64,000 bases of DNA from Chryseobacterium sp. GVT01B (lineage in GTDB: Bacteria; Bacteroidota; Bacteroidia; Flavobacteriales; Weeksellaceae). This document shows, piece by piece, positions 16,230-24,821 of this stretch (position 1 is the first letter of the stretch; every line of letters begins with the position of its first letter). A program made the translations under genes and the position numbers. The stretch is from positions 620,001 through 684,000 of the forward strand of contig NZ_JAHXYI010000003.1 of assembly GCF_019970045.1 (NCBI RefSeq). Direction: 5' to 3'. The notes beneath the pieces are model-generated. The model ran no database searches and was not told the DNA's origin. It was given only the letters and a program-made list of their open reading frames with translations.

Positions 16230-17189
16230 TTAAGGGCTCCAGCCATCAAATATTTTTTCCAGAATGTAATTTTTCAGATCTTTTTTGGTTAACTGATGAG
16301 ACCAGTTTATACGTTTTGAAGTGTTTCCGCCTTCCCCTTTACTTCCGGATTCTGCATAGTAGGCCGTTTTTTCTTTATCAGGAAACATTTTGTCGCCTTT
16401 CCATGGATCCCAGCCCTCGGGAAGAATATGTTTTCCCATTTCCGTATTGATAAAAACTGTTTTGGCGTAGGGCCTCCACGGTCTTCCCAGATACACTTTG
16501 GAAATGCCATCTTTTGCAATTAGTTGACAGTCAAAAAATATAAAACCATATTTCCTGTCAATTTCGGTGGAGGCTGCAGTGATATAAGAATCAGCGAGAC
16601 TTTTAATCGTACAGTTCTTAAATACGGCAGTAGCCTGTCCGAAAATAAAATCTGTAGTTCCTTCTATATAACAGTTTTCAAAATATTGCCTGCTGTGATT
16701 GGTCGCAGAATATAAAGTATCCTGACATCCTAAAATAGCAGCGTTTATCATGATAAAACGGTCACCTTCTACATGAAGAGCAACAGCCTGGCCTTCGTTG
16801 CATGAGCTGTTTTGAATGGTAAGATTAGTAATTTTAACATCATCCGACATTACCAATACCGTATATGAATTGAATGTCGTCATCTTTTCATTGAATGCAT
16901 CCTGCTTTCCGGAGAAGTCGTTATGGGTAATGATCGTATTTTCTTTGTTTTCGCCTTCCAGAGTGATTTTATGTTTCGAAGAGGGAATCTTTATCTTTTC
17001 ATGATAGATTCCCGGTTTTATTTTGATTAATGCCTCAGCAGGTCCCAGATCTCTTATAGAATTGATGGCTTTTTGAATGGAGGTAAAGTCTCCGTTTCCT
17101 TTCTGATCAACTGTAATCGTAATGTATGGTTTGCCTGCCCATAGCAGTTGAGCTGCTGTTATGAATAGAATTAAAAGTAATTTTTTCAT
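16230..17189 (-). CDS. pectin methylesterase, CE8 (first copy)
   Basis: A secreted pectinesterase of 319 residues. The signal peptide covers about 1-18 (ends AQLLWAG). The parallel beta-helix domain opens with the family signature GNGDFTSIQKAINSI. Catalytic regions are EGQAVALHVEGDR, then GCQDTLYS with the first Asp, IEGTTDFIFGQATAVF with the second Asp, and YLGRPWRPYAKTVF with the Arg/Trp. It removes methyl esters from homogalacturonan and prepares it for the pectate lyases and the GH28. It lies 32 bases downstream of the alpha/beta hydrolase gene, within the long minus-strand run. Confidence 0.9.
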   Translation of the reverse strand: MKKLLLILFITAAQLLWAGKPYITITVDQKGNGDFTSIQKAINSIRDLGPAEALIKIKPGIYHEKIKIPSSKHKITLEGENKENTIITHNDFSGKQDAFNEKMTTFNSYTVLVMSDDVKITNLTIQNSSCNEGQAVALHVEGDRFIMINAAILGCQDTLYSATNHSRQYFENCYIEGTTDFIFGQATAVFKNCTIKSLADSYITAASTEIDRKYGFIFFDCQLIAKDGISKVYLGRPWRPYAKTVFINTEMGKHILPEGWDPWKGDKMFPDKEKTAYYAESGSKGEGGNTSKRINWSHQLTKKDLKNYILEKIFDGWSP

Positions 17190-17220
17190 ACCATTTATTT
17201 GATCCGTTTGAGATTAAAAG

Positions 17221-18126
17221 CTATTTTAAAACCTTATTTAAAAAATCTACAGTATAGTTCAGAGTTTCTGTAAACCACGGTTCTGCCGACCAGAATGAAT
17301 GCGGAGAATCTTTGATCTCATGGAATTCAGTAGGGATGTTATAAGACTGCAGTTTCTTCATCATATCATCTCTTCCTGCATGGAATCTGGGCTGCGAACT
17401 GTTGATGAAAAGAGTAGGCGGCGTATGTTGATTTACATATTCCAACGGTGAGGCTTCCGTCCAGTTTTTGAGATTGATATCCCTGTCACCAGCCAGCCAG
17501 TAGGAGGCATACGTACTTTCTTCAGCTTCAGGATGGATGAACGAAACAATTCCGTCAACATTGATGATTGCCTTTATTTTGTTTTTGGCTTTTACGCCTA
17601 CCAGGGTTGCCATCTGTGCACCGGCAGATTCACCTAAAACCGCCATTTTATTTTTATCTAAAGCATATCGTCTGTGATTTTTCCTGATCCATTGAATAGC
17701 GGTTTCAACATCTTCAATGCCCGCAGGATATTTGGCAATATCAGCAAGGCGATAACCAACAGCAATGACTACAAAACCTTTTGATGCCAGCTCCATTGCC
17801 ATGTATTTTTCATTTTCCCTACTTCCGGAAATCCAGCCTCCACCATGTACCATAGTAATTCCTGCATGTTTTTTTGACGAATCAGCAGGGTAGTAAACAT
17901 CTGCTTTTAAAGAAACTCCATGAACAGAACTGTATTCAATATCTTTATCAATTCTGATATTTTGGGGTGTTGAACGGTCAATAGGGGTAATAAAGCTGTG
18001 TTTCTTTTTAAGCTTTTCAAAAGTCCCCTCATTGGTGTAAGGAGAAGCATTCGGTCTCATCTGCCCGAATGCCATCGTCCCTACGAATAAAATAGAAATA
18101 TAAGTATGTCTTTTGTTAAAAATCAT
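17221..18126 (-). CDS. secreted alpha/beta hydrolase (esterase)
   Basis: An esterase-like protein of 301 residues with a signal peptide (residues 1-21, ends TMAFGQ). It is of the hormone-sensitive-lipase / BD-FAE type. The oxyanion motif HGGGW lies at 94-98, and the nucleophile elbow GESAG at 165-169 carries Ser167. A late Asp/His pair falls around HAGRDDMMKKL and KDSPHSFW. Relatives in pectin and xylan loci often remove acetyl or other acyl esters from polysaccharides; that role is an inference from context. It lies 23 bases after the GH28 gene. Confidence 0.82.
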   Translation of the reverse strand: MIFNKRHTYISILFVGTMAFGQMRPNASPYTNEGTFEKLKKKHSFITPIDRSTPQNIRIDKDIEYSSVHGVSLKADVYYPADSSKKHAGITMVHGGGWISGSRENEKYMAMELASKGFVVIAVGYRLADIAKYPAGIEDVETAIQWIRKNHRRYALDKNKMAVLGESAGAQMATLVGVKAKNKIKAIINVDGIVSFIHPEAEESTYASYWLAGDRDINLKNWTEASPLEYVNQHTPPTLFINSSQPRFHAGRDDMMKKLQSYNIPTEFHEIKDSPHSFWSAEPWFTETLNYTVDFLNKVLK

Positions 18127-18149
18127 GAGCTGGATTCTTACAAATTATA

Positions 18150-19817
18150 TTATTTTACTGCATTCTTAGGTACTTCTGTTCCTATAGAAAGTAAATTTTT
18201 GTCGGATCGTATTTCTTTTGGCAAAATAACAGCTCCCGTTTTGTTTCCTAAAATTTTGATATAAGGTTTGATTGGGGATTCAAATTTTACATCAGCAAGG
18301 TTGATATTTTTACTGTTGTAAACCGTTGCTCCTGTACCTTCAGAGTATTTCAACGTTACATTTTTTAATTGAATTCCGTCTGCATCAACAATAGTCAGTG
18401 CTTTTTTGGTATCAAATTTTGAATCTTCAATCACAATGTTTTTAAGGTTCATTTCTGCCAGACCAAATAGAGTGATGGCTTCATAAGAATTAACGGCATT
18501 GATGTTTTTAAAGAAGATATTTCTGAAAACCGGAGTTTCATCTGTTACAGGATATACTTTTTCCGGAGTCTTGTTTCCTTCCTGTTTCTGTCCGTCTTCT
18601 AAAACCGGAGAAGATCCTTCATAAAACATATTGAAACCAATTGTTTGGGTAGGAATATTAATCATATCAATATTTTTAATATAAATATTTTCTACAATTC
18701 CGCCTCTTCCACGGGTTGTTTTAAAACGAAGCCCGATATCTGTTCCGATGAAAGTACAATCAGATACATGAATGTTTCTTGCTCCGCCGGACATTTCACT
18801 TCCCACGACAAATCCTCCATGGCCATGATACACTACATTATTTTTGATAATTACATTTTCTGTAGGCATTCCTCTTTTTCTGCCATCCTCATTTTTTCCG
18901 GATTTGATGCAGATAGCATCATCACCCACATCAAATGTATTGTCATAGATCAGAACATTTTTGCAGGATTCCAGATCTACACCATCGCCATTTTGTGAAA
19001 ACCATGGATTTCTTACGGTAAGATTTCTTAGGATCAGATTGGAGCACATCAGCGGATGAAGGTTCCACGCCGGGGAATTCTGAAAAGTAGGACCATCTAA
19101 CAATACTTTGTCGCAACCCACCAGACTTACCATCACCGGACGTAGAAAATCTTTTACGGTGGTCAGTTCGTCTTTGGATATTTTATCAGGAACATTAAAG
19201 CTTGAGCTGCTTTCAAATCCTTTTTTATAGCTTTCTGAAGGGTACCATGTTTTGCCATCGGAAGATAGAATTCCACCCGATTTTATGATTTCTTTCCATT
19301 CAGATTCTGCGACTTTACTTTTTTTGATAGCCCTCCAAGCGTCACCGCTTCCATCAATGACTCCTTTTCCTGTAATGGCAATATTCGTAGCATTTTTTGC
19401 GGAGATAGGAGACTGGCAACGAATGGTATTTAATCCTTCAAAACTTACATCTACCAAAGGATAATCATTTTTATCTTTACTGAAAATAATAAATGCGCCT
19501 TCTTCTACATGAAGATTGATATTGCTTTTCAGTTCAATAGGACCTGTTAACCACATTCCTCTTGGTACCACCAGTTTTCCACCTCCTTTTTTACTAAGGT
19601 CTTCAATGGCTTTTTTGAAAGCTGCCGTATTTTTTACATTTCCACCTGAGATTCCGCCAAATTGTATGATAGAAACTGTTTGGGCGGGAAAAGTGGTTTC
19701 TGTAACCTGAGGCATTGTAAACTCAATGTTTTTATAAATATCCAGGGTCTGAGCAAAAACTTGCCCCGAAAACATCATTGCTGTGGCTAAACCGATCATT
19801 GTAAGTGACTTCTTCAT
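18150..19817 (-). CDS. polygalacturonase, glycoside hydrolase family 28
   Basis: A secreted GH28 enzyme of 555 residues. The signal peptide covers 1-22 (ends SGQVFAQ). A parallel beta-helix follows, opened by ISGGNVKNTAAFKKAIEDL. The four GH28 catalytic regions are present: QNGDGVDLES (first Asp), VGDDAICIKSG (Asp pair), YHGHGGFVVGSE (His region) and GLRFKTTRGRGG (the RxK motif). Such enzymes hydrolyse galacturonan or rhamnogalacturonan glycosidic bonds; endo or exo action cannot be told. It is about 100 residues longer than bacterial single-domain polygalacturonases, as usual for Bacteroidota members. Only one base separates it from the upstream CE12 gene. Confidence 0.9.
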   Translation of the reverse strand: MKKSLTMIGLATAMMFSGQVFAQTLDIYKNIEFTMPQVTETTFPAQTVSIIQFGGISGGNVKNTAAFKKAIEDLSKKGGGKLVVPRGMWLTGPIELKSNINLHVEEGAFIIFSKDKNDYPLVDVSFEGLNTIRCQSPISAKNATNIAITGKGVIDGSGDAWRAIKKSKVAESEWKEIIKSGGILSSDGKTWYPSESYKKGFESSSSFNVPDKISKDELTTVKDFLRPVMVSLVGCDKVLLDGPTFQNSPAWNLHPLMCSNLILRNLTVRNPWFSQNGDGVDLESCKNVLIYDNTFDVGDDAICIKSGKNEDGRKRGMPTENVIIKNNVVYHGHGGFVVGSEMSGGARNIHVSDCTFIGTDIGLRFKTTRGRGGIVENIYIKNIDMINIPTQTIGFNMFYEGSSPVLEDGQKQEGNKTPEKVYPVTDETPVFRNIFFKNINAVNSYEAITLFGLAEMNLKNIVIEDSKFDTKKALTIVDADGIQLKNVTLKYSEGTGATVYNSKNINLADVKFESPIKPYIKILGNKTGAVILPKEIRSDKNLLSIGTEVPKNAVK

Positions 19818-19818
19818 G

Positions 19819-20664
19819 TTATTTTTTTTGAGTTTTAATTATTTTTTTTAATTCCTGATAGACTAAAGAAGCGACTGCTTTTGCTCCCTCAGGCTGAAAA
19901 TGAGTATTGTCTTTCTGTCCTTTTGGGTAGGCTTCATACACGTTCTCCGGAAGGTTCATAAAATAATGAGTTGTTGTGAAATCTTCTCCTTTTTTCGTAA
20001 AATAATCCATCGATAATCTATTGAGGTCAATGTAGGGAACATTCATTTCCTTGGCAATATCAATCGGGGCCTGCCAGTAATCTCCATGTACATTTTCCAG
20101 TTTTCCGTCTTTCCATGGATAATTTCTGGCGACTGGAGTTACAATAACGGGATTTCCTCCTTTCTGTCTCGTCTGAGAAACGAATAAACGTAAAAATTCT
20201 TTATATCCTTGAATATTCACATAGCGTTCAGGATGTTTTTCAGAACCATCGTTATGCCCGAACTGCATGACTACATAATCACCAGCCTGAAGGTGTTCAT
20301 AGACATACCGCCATCTTCCTTCCTGGAAAAATATTCGTGTGCTTCTTCCACCATGAGCCCTGTCAATAACCGCTACAGAATCTGTTGTGATCCCAGGTTT
20401 CAGAGGTTGTATGCTGTCTTTTACAAAAAATGGCTGAAAAACCTGTCCCCAGCCTGTGATGGGATACCGGACTTTCATATAGTCTTTTCCTGGATCATAA
20501 TCTCCGGTATAATCAGCCATCGTTGAATCTCCGATGAGGTAAATATGGGTTACTTTTCTATCTGTTTTTACTGCTGTTTTTTGTACTTTATCCTGTAACT
20601 GACATGCTGACAGGAATAGGATACTTAATGAAAATAAAACGGGTTTATATATTCTTTTTTTCAT
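19819..20664 (-). CDS. rhamnogalacturonan acetylesterase, CE12 lipoprotein (second copy)
   Basis: An SGNH esterase of 281 residues from the ATG at 20664. An in-frame ATG at 20757 would bury the signal sequence. The lipobox LSAC puts the lipid anchor on Cys21. SGNH blocks are YLIGDSTMADY, AHGGRSTRIFF, MQFGHNDGSEK and DNTHFQPEGAKA. CE12 enzymes remove acetyl groups from rhamnogalacturonan I. Unlike the copy at 15258-15992, it is lipid-anchored, so the pair probably serves different locations (surface or periplasm). It lies just upstream of the GH28 gene in the minus-strand run. Confidence 0.87.
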   Translation of the reverse strand: MKKRIYKPVLFSLSILFLSACQLQDKVQKTAVKTDRKVTHIYLIGDSTMADYTGDYDPGKDYMKVRYPITGWGQVFQPFFVKDSIQPLKPGITTDSVAVIDRAHGGRSTRIFFQEGRWRYVYEHLQAGDYVVMQFGHNDGSEKHPERYVNIQGYKEFLRLFVSQTRQKGGNPVIVTPVARNYPWKDGKLENVHGDYWQAPIDIAKEMNVPYIDLNRLSMDYFTKKGEDFTTTHYFMNLPENVYEAYPKGQKDNTHFQPEGAKAVASLVYQELKKIIKTQKK

Positions 20665-20784
20665 GACTTTTTTGTTGGGTAATTGCAAAAGTGGGAGGTT
20701 TTTTATTCTCTGATTTAAGGTGTAGAAATGTCCTGAAACAGTCCTTTTTGCTATCATTAGCGTCTTAGCATTTACCAGTATTTT

Positions 20785-22428
20785 TTACTTCTTAGTAATT
20801 CTGAACCAATCAAAATCAGCATATCCTCCTCGTGGTGCTTTTGCCATACTGATGCTATAAAGCCCTACTTTTGCTCCAATCCATTTTCCCGGTTTTGCCT
20901 GGAAAACATCACCCGTTTTGATGAAGTCTTTCCCATTTTCGCTATAACTGAACTGACATAATCCGTTGGGTTCGGTTACATTTACTTTTAAATAAGCCTC
21001 ATTGCTTTTTAACTGAGTTTCCCAGAGTATTTTTTCCTTACCGCCTTTGTCTGCTTTTTCAGCTTTCCTTAGTTGTAGGTAATAGCCGTCAGGTTTGTTG
21101 GTGATGACCAGTGATGTATGGTCTAGTCCCATAACCAGTAACCCTGCAGTTTTTCCATCCCTAGCTTCTTCGGGAACTAATTTTACCTTTGTTGTGGCAG
21201 TAAAATTCGGAGCCGGGAATTTTTGGGTTAACAGATTCGGAACATTCCACAGGTTTTTTTCACCTTCAGGAACTTTTATCGAGAATAATCTTAAAAATTG
21301 CTGTCCGGGAAGTTTGGAAGACCATACAATATTTTCATTCGCGCTCCATTGCCATTGTAATCCTAATTTTTTCCCATCAAATTCATCGGTCTCAGCAGGG
21401 GTTACAACAGGATATAATTGTCCAACATCAGGTTTTTTATAGCTTACAACAGGCTCTCCGATTCCGTTTTTATTATAGTCTGTTCCTATTACAGGCCAGT
21501 CTTTATCCCATTTCATAGGCTGGAGATGAACAATTCTTCCGCCCGCATCCACGTCTTGAAAATGATAGAACCAGTTTTCTCCGGAAGGGGTATCTACCCA
21601 TGCTCCCTGATGAGGTCCGTTGATGTTTGTTGAACCCTGCTCCAAAACAATTTTTTCTTCGTAAGGGCCATAGATATTTTTTGATCTCAGCGCAAGCTGC
21701 CAACCTGTTGCAACACCACCTGCGGGAGCAAAAATATAATAATAGCCGTTTCTTTTATACATTTTAGGCCCTTCAACGGTAGGATGAGCATCATGACCAT
21801 CAAAAACATGAATTCCTTTGTCGAGTACTTTTGTTCCTTCCGGATTCATCTTATTGAGGGTTAACATACTTTTTACTCCGGCACGGCTTCCGGCCCAGCC
21901 ATGAATCAGATAGGCATTGCCATCTTCATCCCAGAAAGGGCAGGAATCAATCAAACCTTTGCCTTCCATTACCAAAACCGGTTTCTCCCAGATTCCCAGA
22001 GGGTCTTTAGTTTTTACCATATAAATTCCGAAATCAGGATCTCCCCAGTAAATGTAAAATTCTCCTTTATGAAATCTGATACTGGGTGCCCAAACGCCGT
22101 CCCCTCTTTTGGGTGTTGAAAAATGTTCGAGTGGCAAAAGATCCTGGATTGCATAATTAACCAGTTTCCAGTTGATCATATCTTTGGAATGAAGAACAGG
22201 CAGGCCGGGCGCTTCGTTGAAACTGGAGGCCGTCATATAATAATCATTCCCTACCCGGATAACGTCCGGATCAGAATAATCTGCATATAAAACGGGATTT
22301 CTGTAGTTTTCCCCCTGATCAGCAGTCCATACTTCGGAAGCATATTTTTTCTCCTGTGCCTGAAGATAGGTAGAAGCTACTGAACATGCGGTGATGGCAA
22401 TGATATTTATAATACTTTTTGTCTTCAT
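20785..22428 (-). CDS. glycoside hydrolase family 43 protein
   Basis: A secreted enzyme of 547 residues. The signal peptide covers about 1-24 (ends STYLQAQ). Residues about 40-335 form a five-bladed GH43 propeller: ADYSDPDVIRVGNDYYMTAS with the catalytic base Asp, DSCPFWDEDGNAYLIHGW with the pKa-modulating Asp, and TVEGPKMYKRNGYYYIFAP with the acid Glu. About 350-547 is a concanavalin-A-like domain of the beta-xylosidase C-terminal type. Members in pectin loci act on arabinose, galactose or xylose side chains. The exact specificity cannot be read. Confidence 0.88.
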   Translation of the reverse strand: MKTKSIINIIAITACSVASTYLQAQEKKYASEVWTADQGENYRNPVLYADYSDPDVIRVGNDYYMTASSFNEAPGLPVLHSKDMINWKLVNYAIQDLLPLEHFSTPKRGDGVWAPSIRFHKGEFYIYWGDPDFGIYMVKTKDPLGIWEKPVLVMEGKGLIDSCPFWDEDGNAYLIHGWAGSRAGVKSMLTLNKMNPEGTKVLDKGIHVFDGHDAHPTVEGPKMYKRNGYYYIFAPAGGVATGWQLALRSKNIYGPYEEKIVLEQGSTNINGPHQGAWVDTPSGENWFYHFQDVDAGGRIVHLQPMKWDKDWPVIGTDYNKNGIGEPVVSYKKPDVGQLYPVVTPAETDEFDGKKLGLQWQWSANENIVWSSKLPGQQFLRLFSIKVPEGEKNLWNVPNLLTQKFPAPNFTATTKVKLVPEEARDGKTAGLLVMGLDHTSLVITNKPDGYYLQLRKAEKADKGGKEKILWETQLKSNEAYLKVNVTEPNGLCQFSYSENGKDFIKTGDVFQAKPGKWIGAKVGLYSISMAKAPRGGYADFDWFRITKK

Positions 22429-22460
22429 AGAATCAATTATACTTTTCCTGACTTATCAAT

Positions 22461-22489
22461 CCTTGTCAAGGTTTTAAACCTTGACAAGG
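22461..22489. repeat. 29-bp perfect inverted repeat
   Basis: CCTTGTCAAGGTTT and its exact complement are separated by one T. It lies between the GH105 and GH43 genes. No T run follows on the minus strand, so it may be a protein site, a processing hairpin or a dispersed palindrome rather than a classic terminator. Confidence 0.75.
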
Positions 22490-22511
22490 ATGATGATTTC
22501 CTAATCTTTTT

Positions 22512-23765
22512 TTACTTTTCAAATTCTAAACTTGCCAGGATAAAAGGGCCTGTTCCTTTCGGATCATTGGAGCGTACTTCTTCATTCACATAATATTCAT
22601 AAGAACCGCTTCTGTAAGGTGTTCCGCCCAAGCCTGCCACGGCACAGCATTTATTTAAGCTGACAACACCGTTTTCATCTACTGTTATCAGGTTTTTGAT
22701 AATGCCATCGTATCCTTTTTTCGCATATGTTTTATATGATTTGGGCAGATACCCTTTGTTGACAGACTTTATCATGGTGTACACAAACATAGATGAACCT
22801 GTTGCTTCCAGATAGTTTCCTTTTTCTCCTCCTTTATCCAATACCTGGTACCAAAGTCCTGTCCTGGAATCCTGAACTTTGATAACAGCATCACAGTAAG
22901 ATTTCAGATAGGTAAGTAATTTTACTCTTCCCGGATGGTTTTGAGGCAGATAATCCAGTACATCTACGATAGCCATTCCGTACCAGCCCATTGCTCTTGA
23001 CCAGAAATTTGGTGAAAGTCCGGTTTCTTTATTTGCCCATTGCTGTTCTCTACTTTCATCCCAGACATGATAGAGCAGTCCCGTTTTTTTATCTAAAAGA
23101 TGTTTCTGAATCAGTACAAACTGATTAATGATATCATTGTAAGCTTTTTCAGCTTCTTCTCCTTTTGAAAAATCATGGGTATAATGGGCATAAAATGGCT
23201 CTCCCATGTATAATCCGTCCAGCCACATCTGGTTAGGATAAATTTTCTTGTGCCAGAAACCGCCTTCTGAAGTTCTTGGCTGTCCGTCAATTTGAGTGCG
23301 CAGGGTTTGCAGGGCTTTTAAGTATTTGTTTTTTTTCTCCTGCTGATAGAGGTAAAGAAGTACATTTCCGCAATTCAGCATATCAATATTGTATTTTGAA
23401 AGATCGTAAGAAACAATACTTCCGTTTTCTTTCACCATGGTATCACCAAAGGTTGTGATATACCTGTAATATTCTTTGTTTCCCGTTTTTTCAAACAATC
23501 TTTCAGCACCTTCCAGAACGATGGCTGTAGGATAGCTCCATTTGGGAGCTTTGTTATAATCCAGCATCCATGCCTGAGGAAAGCGTTGTATTTCAGAAAG
23601 AAGCATTCTTTCCGACCATGGAAGTTTGGCTGAAATTTTTCCGTTTACTTTTGATTGTATTTCGGATGAAGAATTTTGCAGTGGCTTTTGTGCACAGGAA
23701 AAAAAGAAGCCTGAGCATACTGCTGCCAATGCATAGATTGTAATAGAATTATTAATAAAGTTCAT
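22512..23765 (-). CDS. unsaturated glucuronyl/rhamnogalacturonyl hydrolase, GH105
   Basis: A lipoprotein of 417 residues (GFFFSC, Cys24) with an (alpha/alpha)6-barrel GH105 domain. Landmarks are RFPQAWMLDYNKAPKWSYP, NIDMLNCGNVLLYLY, then GGFWHKKIYPNQMWLDGLYM with the catalytic Asp region, NFWSRAMGWYGMAIVDVLDY and EATGSSMFVYTMIKSV. These enzymes hydrate and release the 4,5-unsaturated galacturonate left by lyases, so it links PL1/PL10 action to KdgF and KduI. It lies 11 bases after the DUF4861 gene. Confidence 0.9.
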   Translation of the reverse strand: MNFINNSITIYALAAVCSGFFFSCAQKPLQNSSSEIQSKVNGKISAKLPWSERMLLSEIQRFPQAWMLDYNKAPKWSYPTAIVLEGAERLFEKTGNKEYYRYITTFGDTMVKENGSIVSYDLSKYNIDMLNCGNVLLYLYQQEKKNKYLKALQTLRTQIDGQPRTSEGGFWHKKIYPNQMWLDGLYMGEPFYAHYTHDFSKGEEAEKAYNDIINQFVLIQKHLLDKKTGLLYHVWDESREQQWANKETGLSPNFWSRAMGWYGMAIVDVLDYLPQNHPGRVKLLTYLKSYCDAVIKVQDSRTGLWYQVLDKGGEKGNYLEATGSSMFVYTMIKSVNKGYLPKSYKTYAKKGYDGIIKNLITVDENGVVSLNKCCAVAGLGGTPYRSGSYEYYVNEEVRSNDPKGTGPFILASLEFEK

Positions 23766-23776
23766 AATTTTAAACT

Positions 23777-24772
23777 TTAAAGTTGTTGAGTTTTATCCAG
23801 AATATCCAGTTTTTTATCTAAATCCTGATAGAAAGCGTCTTCAGTGGTTAAGCCGTTGGGTTCCTGTGACCAGGCTCCTAAAAAGTAATAGGAGATATTC
23901 TTTGTTTTTTTGAAAATGATCGTATGGGTAGATTTTGTCTTTACATATTGATCTAGGCTTTCAATAGGATAGAAGACTGCCATTCCCAGATTGTCTTCTT
24001 TTTTGGCTAAAGTTTGCTGCCCATAAGTCGCAATATAGCCCCATTTTTTATTTTTACTGATTCCCTGTTTCAAAGGAATGTCTTTAAAAGCAACGATTCC
24101 CGTACACAAACCTGAAAGGCTATTGCTTAGGGTAAGGTCTACTTTTACGAAACGGTCTTTGGGTAAAATCGTCAGTTTTGACTGCAGATCTACCGGATTA
24201 CCCCAGGTTTTCCATCCTTTGTAATTGATAATGGCATAAGACTGTTCTTTTTCATTGACTACTTTTGCGGTGGTATTTTTTACGATTTTAAAAGTTTCAA
24301 CATAATCGTTCTGTTCATCATATCTTCCATAAGACCCGATTCCGATGGTACGGCCGGACTTCAGAATATCCTGTCCCCACGGCGCATCATGATGATAGGA
24401 TTCAAAACCATCCTGACCGACTTCCGGTAATACCAGAGTGTTTACTTTTTTACCAAAAATATCTGTAGCATTTCTCCAGTCCAGATAGAGCCTGTAGCCA
24501 ATCTGATTGTTTTCCAGACCAATTCCTTCATATCTGATATACGAGGAGTGATCCGTATGGGCTTCCGGCAGGGTAAGTTCCTGAATGTTTTTAAAAGTTC
24601 CGCCGATGTATTGATTGCCTTCCCATTTGCCACCTTCTTTTACAGAAAGTTCAGCGTAGGAAAATGGTGCTTTAGGGTTTTTCTTACTGTTTTCAATCAC
24701 AGAAGTCTGTGCTGAAAGAGTTGAACTGATAAAAGCTCCCGCAATACATATTGTAAATAAGCTGAATTTCAT
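23777..24772 (-). CDS. DUF4861 family secreted protein, second copy
   Basis: A secreted protein of 331 residues from the ATG at 24772, which starts a clean signal peptide (MKFSLFTICIAGAF, ends STLSAQ). An ATG at 24835 overlaps the upstream PL1 gene by 14 bases and adds a cytoplasmic-looking extension, so I reject it. DUF4861 features are FSYAELSVKEGGKWEGNQYI, YEGIGLENNQIGYRLYLDWRN and a central SYHHDAPWGQDILKSGRTIGI. Although the same family as the protein at 10764-11942, it is clearly diverged. No activity is established; the locus implies a role in pectin processing. Confidence 0.83.
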   Translation of the reverse strand: MKFSLFTICIAGAFISSTLSAQTSVIENSKKNPKAPFSYAELSVKEGGKWEGNQYIGGTFKNIQELTLPEAHTDHSSYIRYEGIGLENNQIGYRLYLDWRNATDIFGKKVNTLVLPEVGQDGFESYHHDAPWGQDILKSGRTIGIGSYGRYDEQNDYVETFKIVKNTTAKVVNEKEQSYAIINYKGWKTWGNPVDLQSKLTILPKDRFVKVDLTLSNSLSGLCTGIVAFKDIPLKQGISKNKKWGYIATYGQQTLAKKEDNLGMAVFYPIESLDQYVKTKSTHTIIFKKTKNISYYFLGAWSQEPNGLTTEDAFYQDLDKKLDILDKTQQL

Positions 24773-24821
24773 ACTTTTTCTTATTAGTTTACCGATTTGT
24801 AACAAAGAGTTTTCATGGTTA

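Noticed and set aside
18645..18998. Long open frames opposite the GH28, PL1 and other pectin genes
   Set aside because: They are antisense shadows of confident genes, with low-complexity Phe/Ile/Ser-rich translations and no family features.
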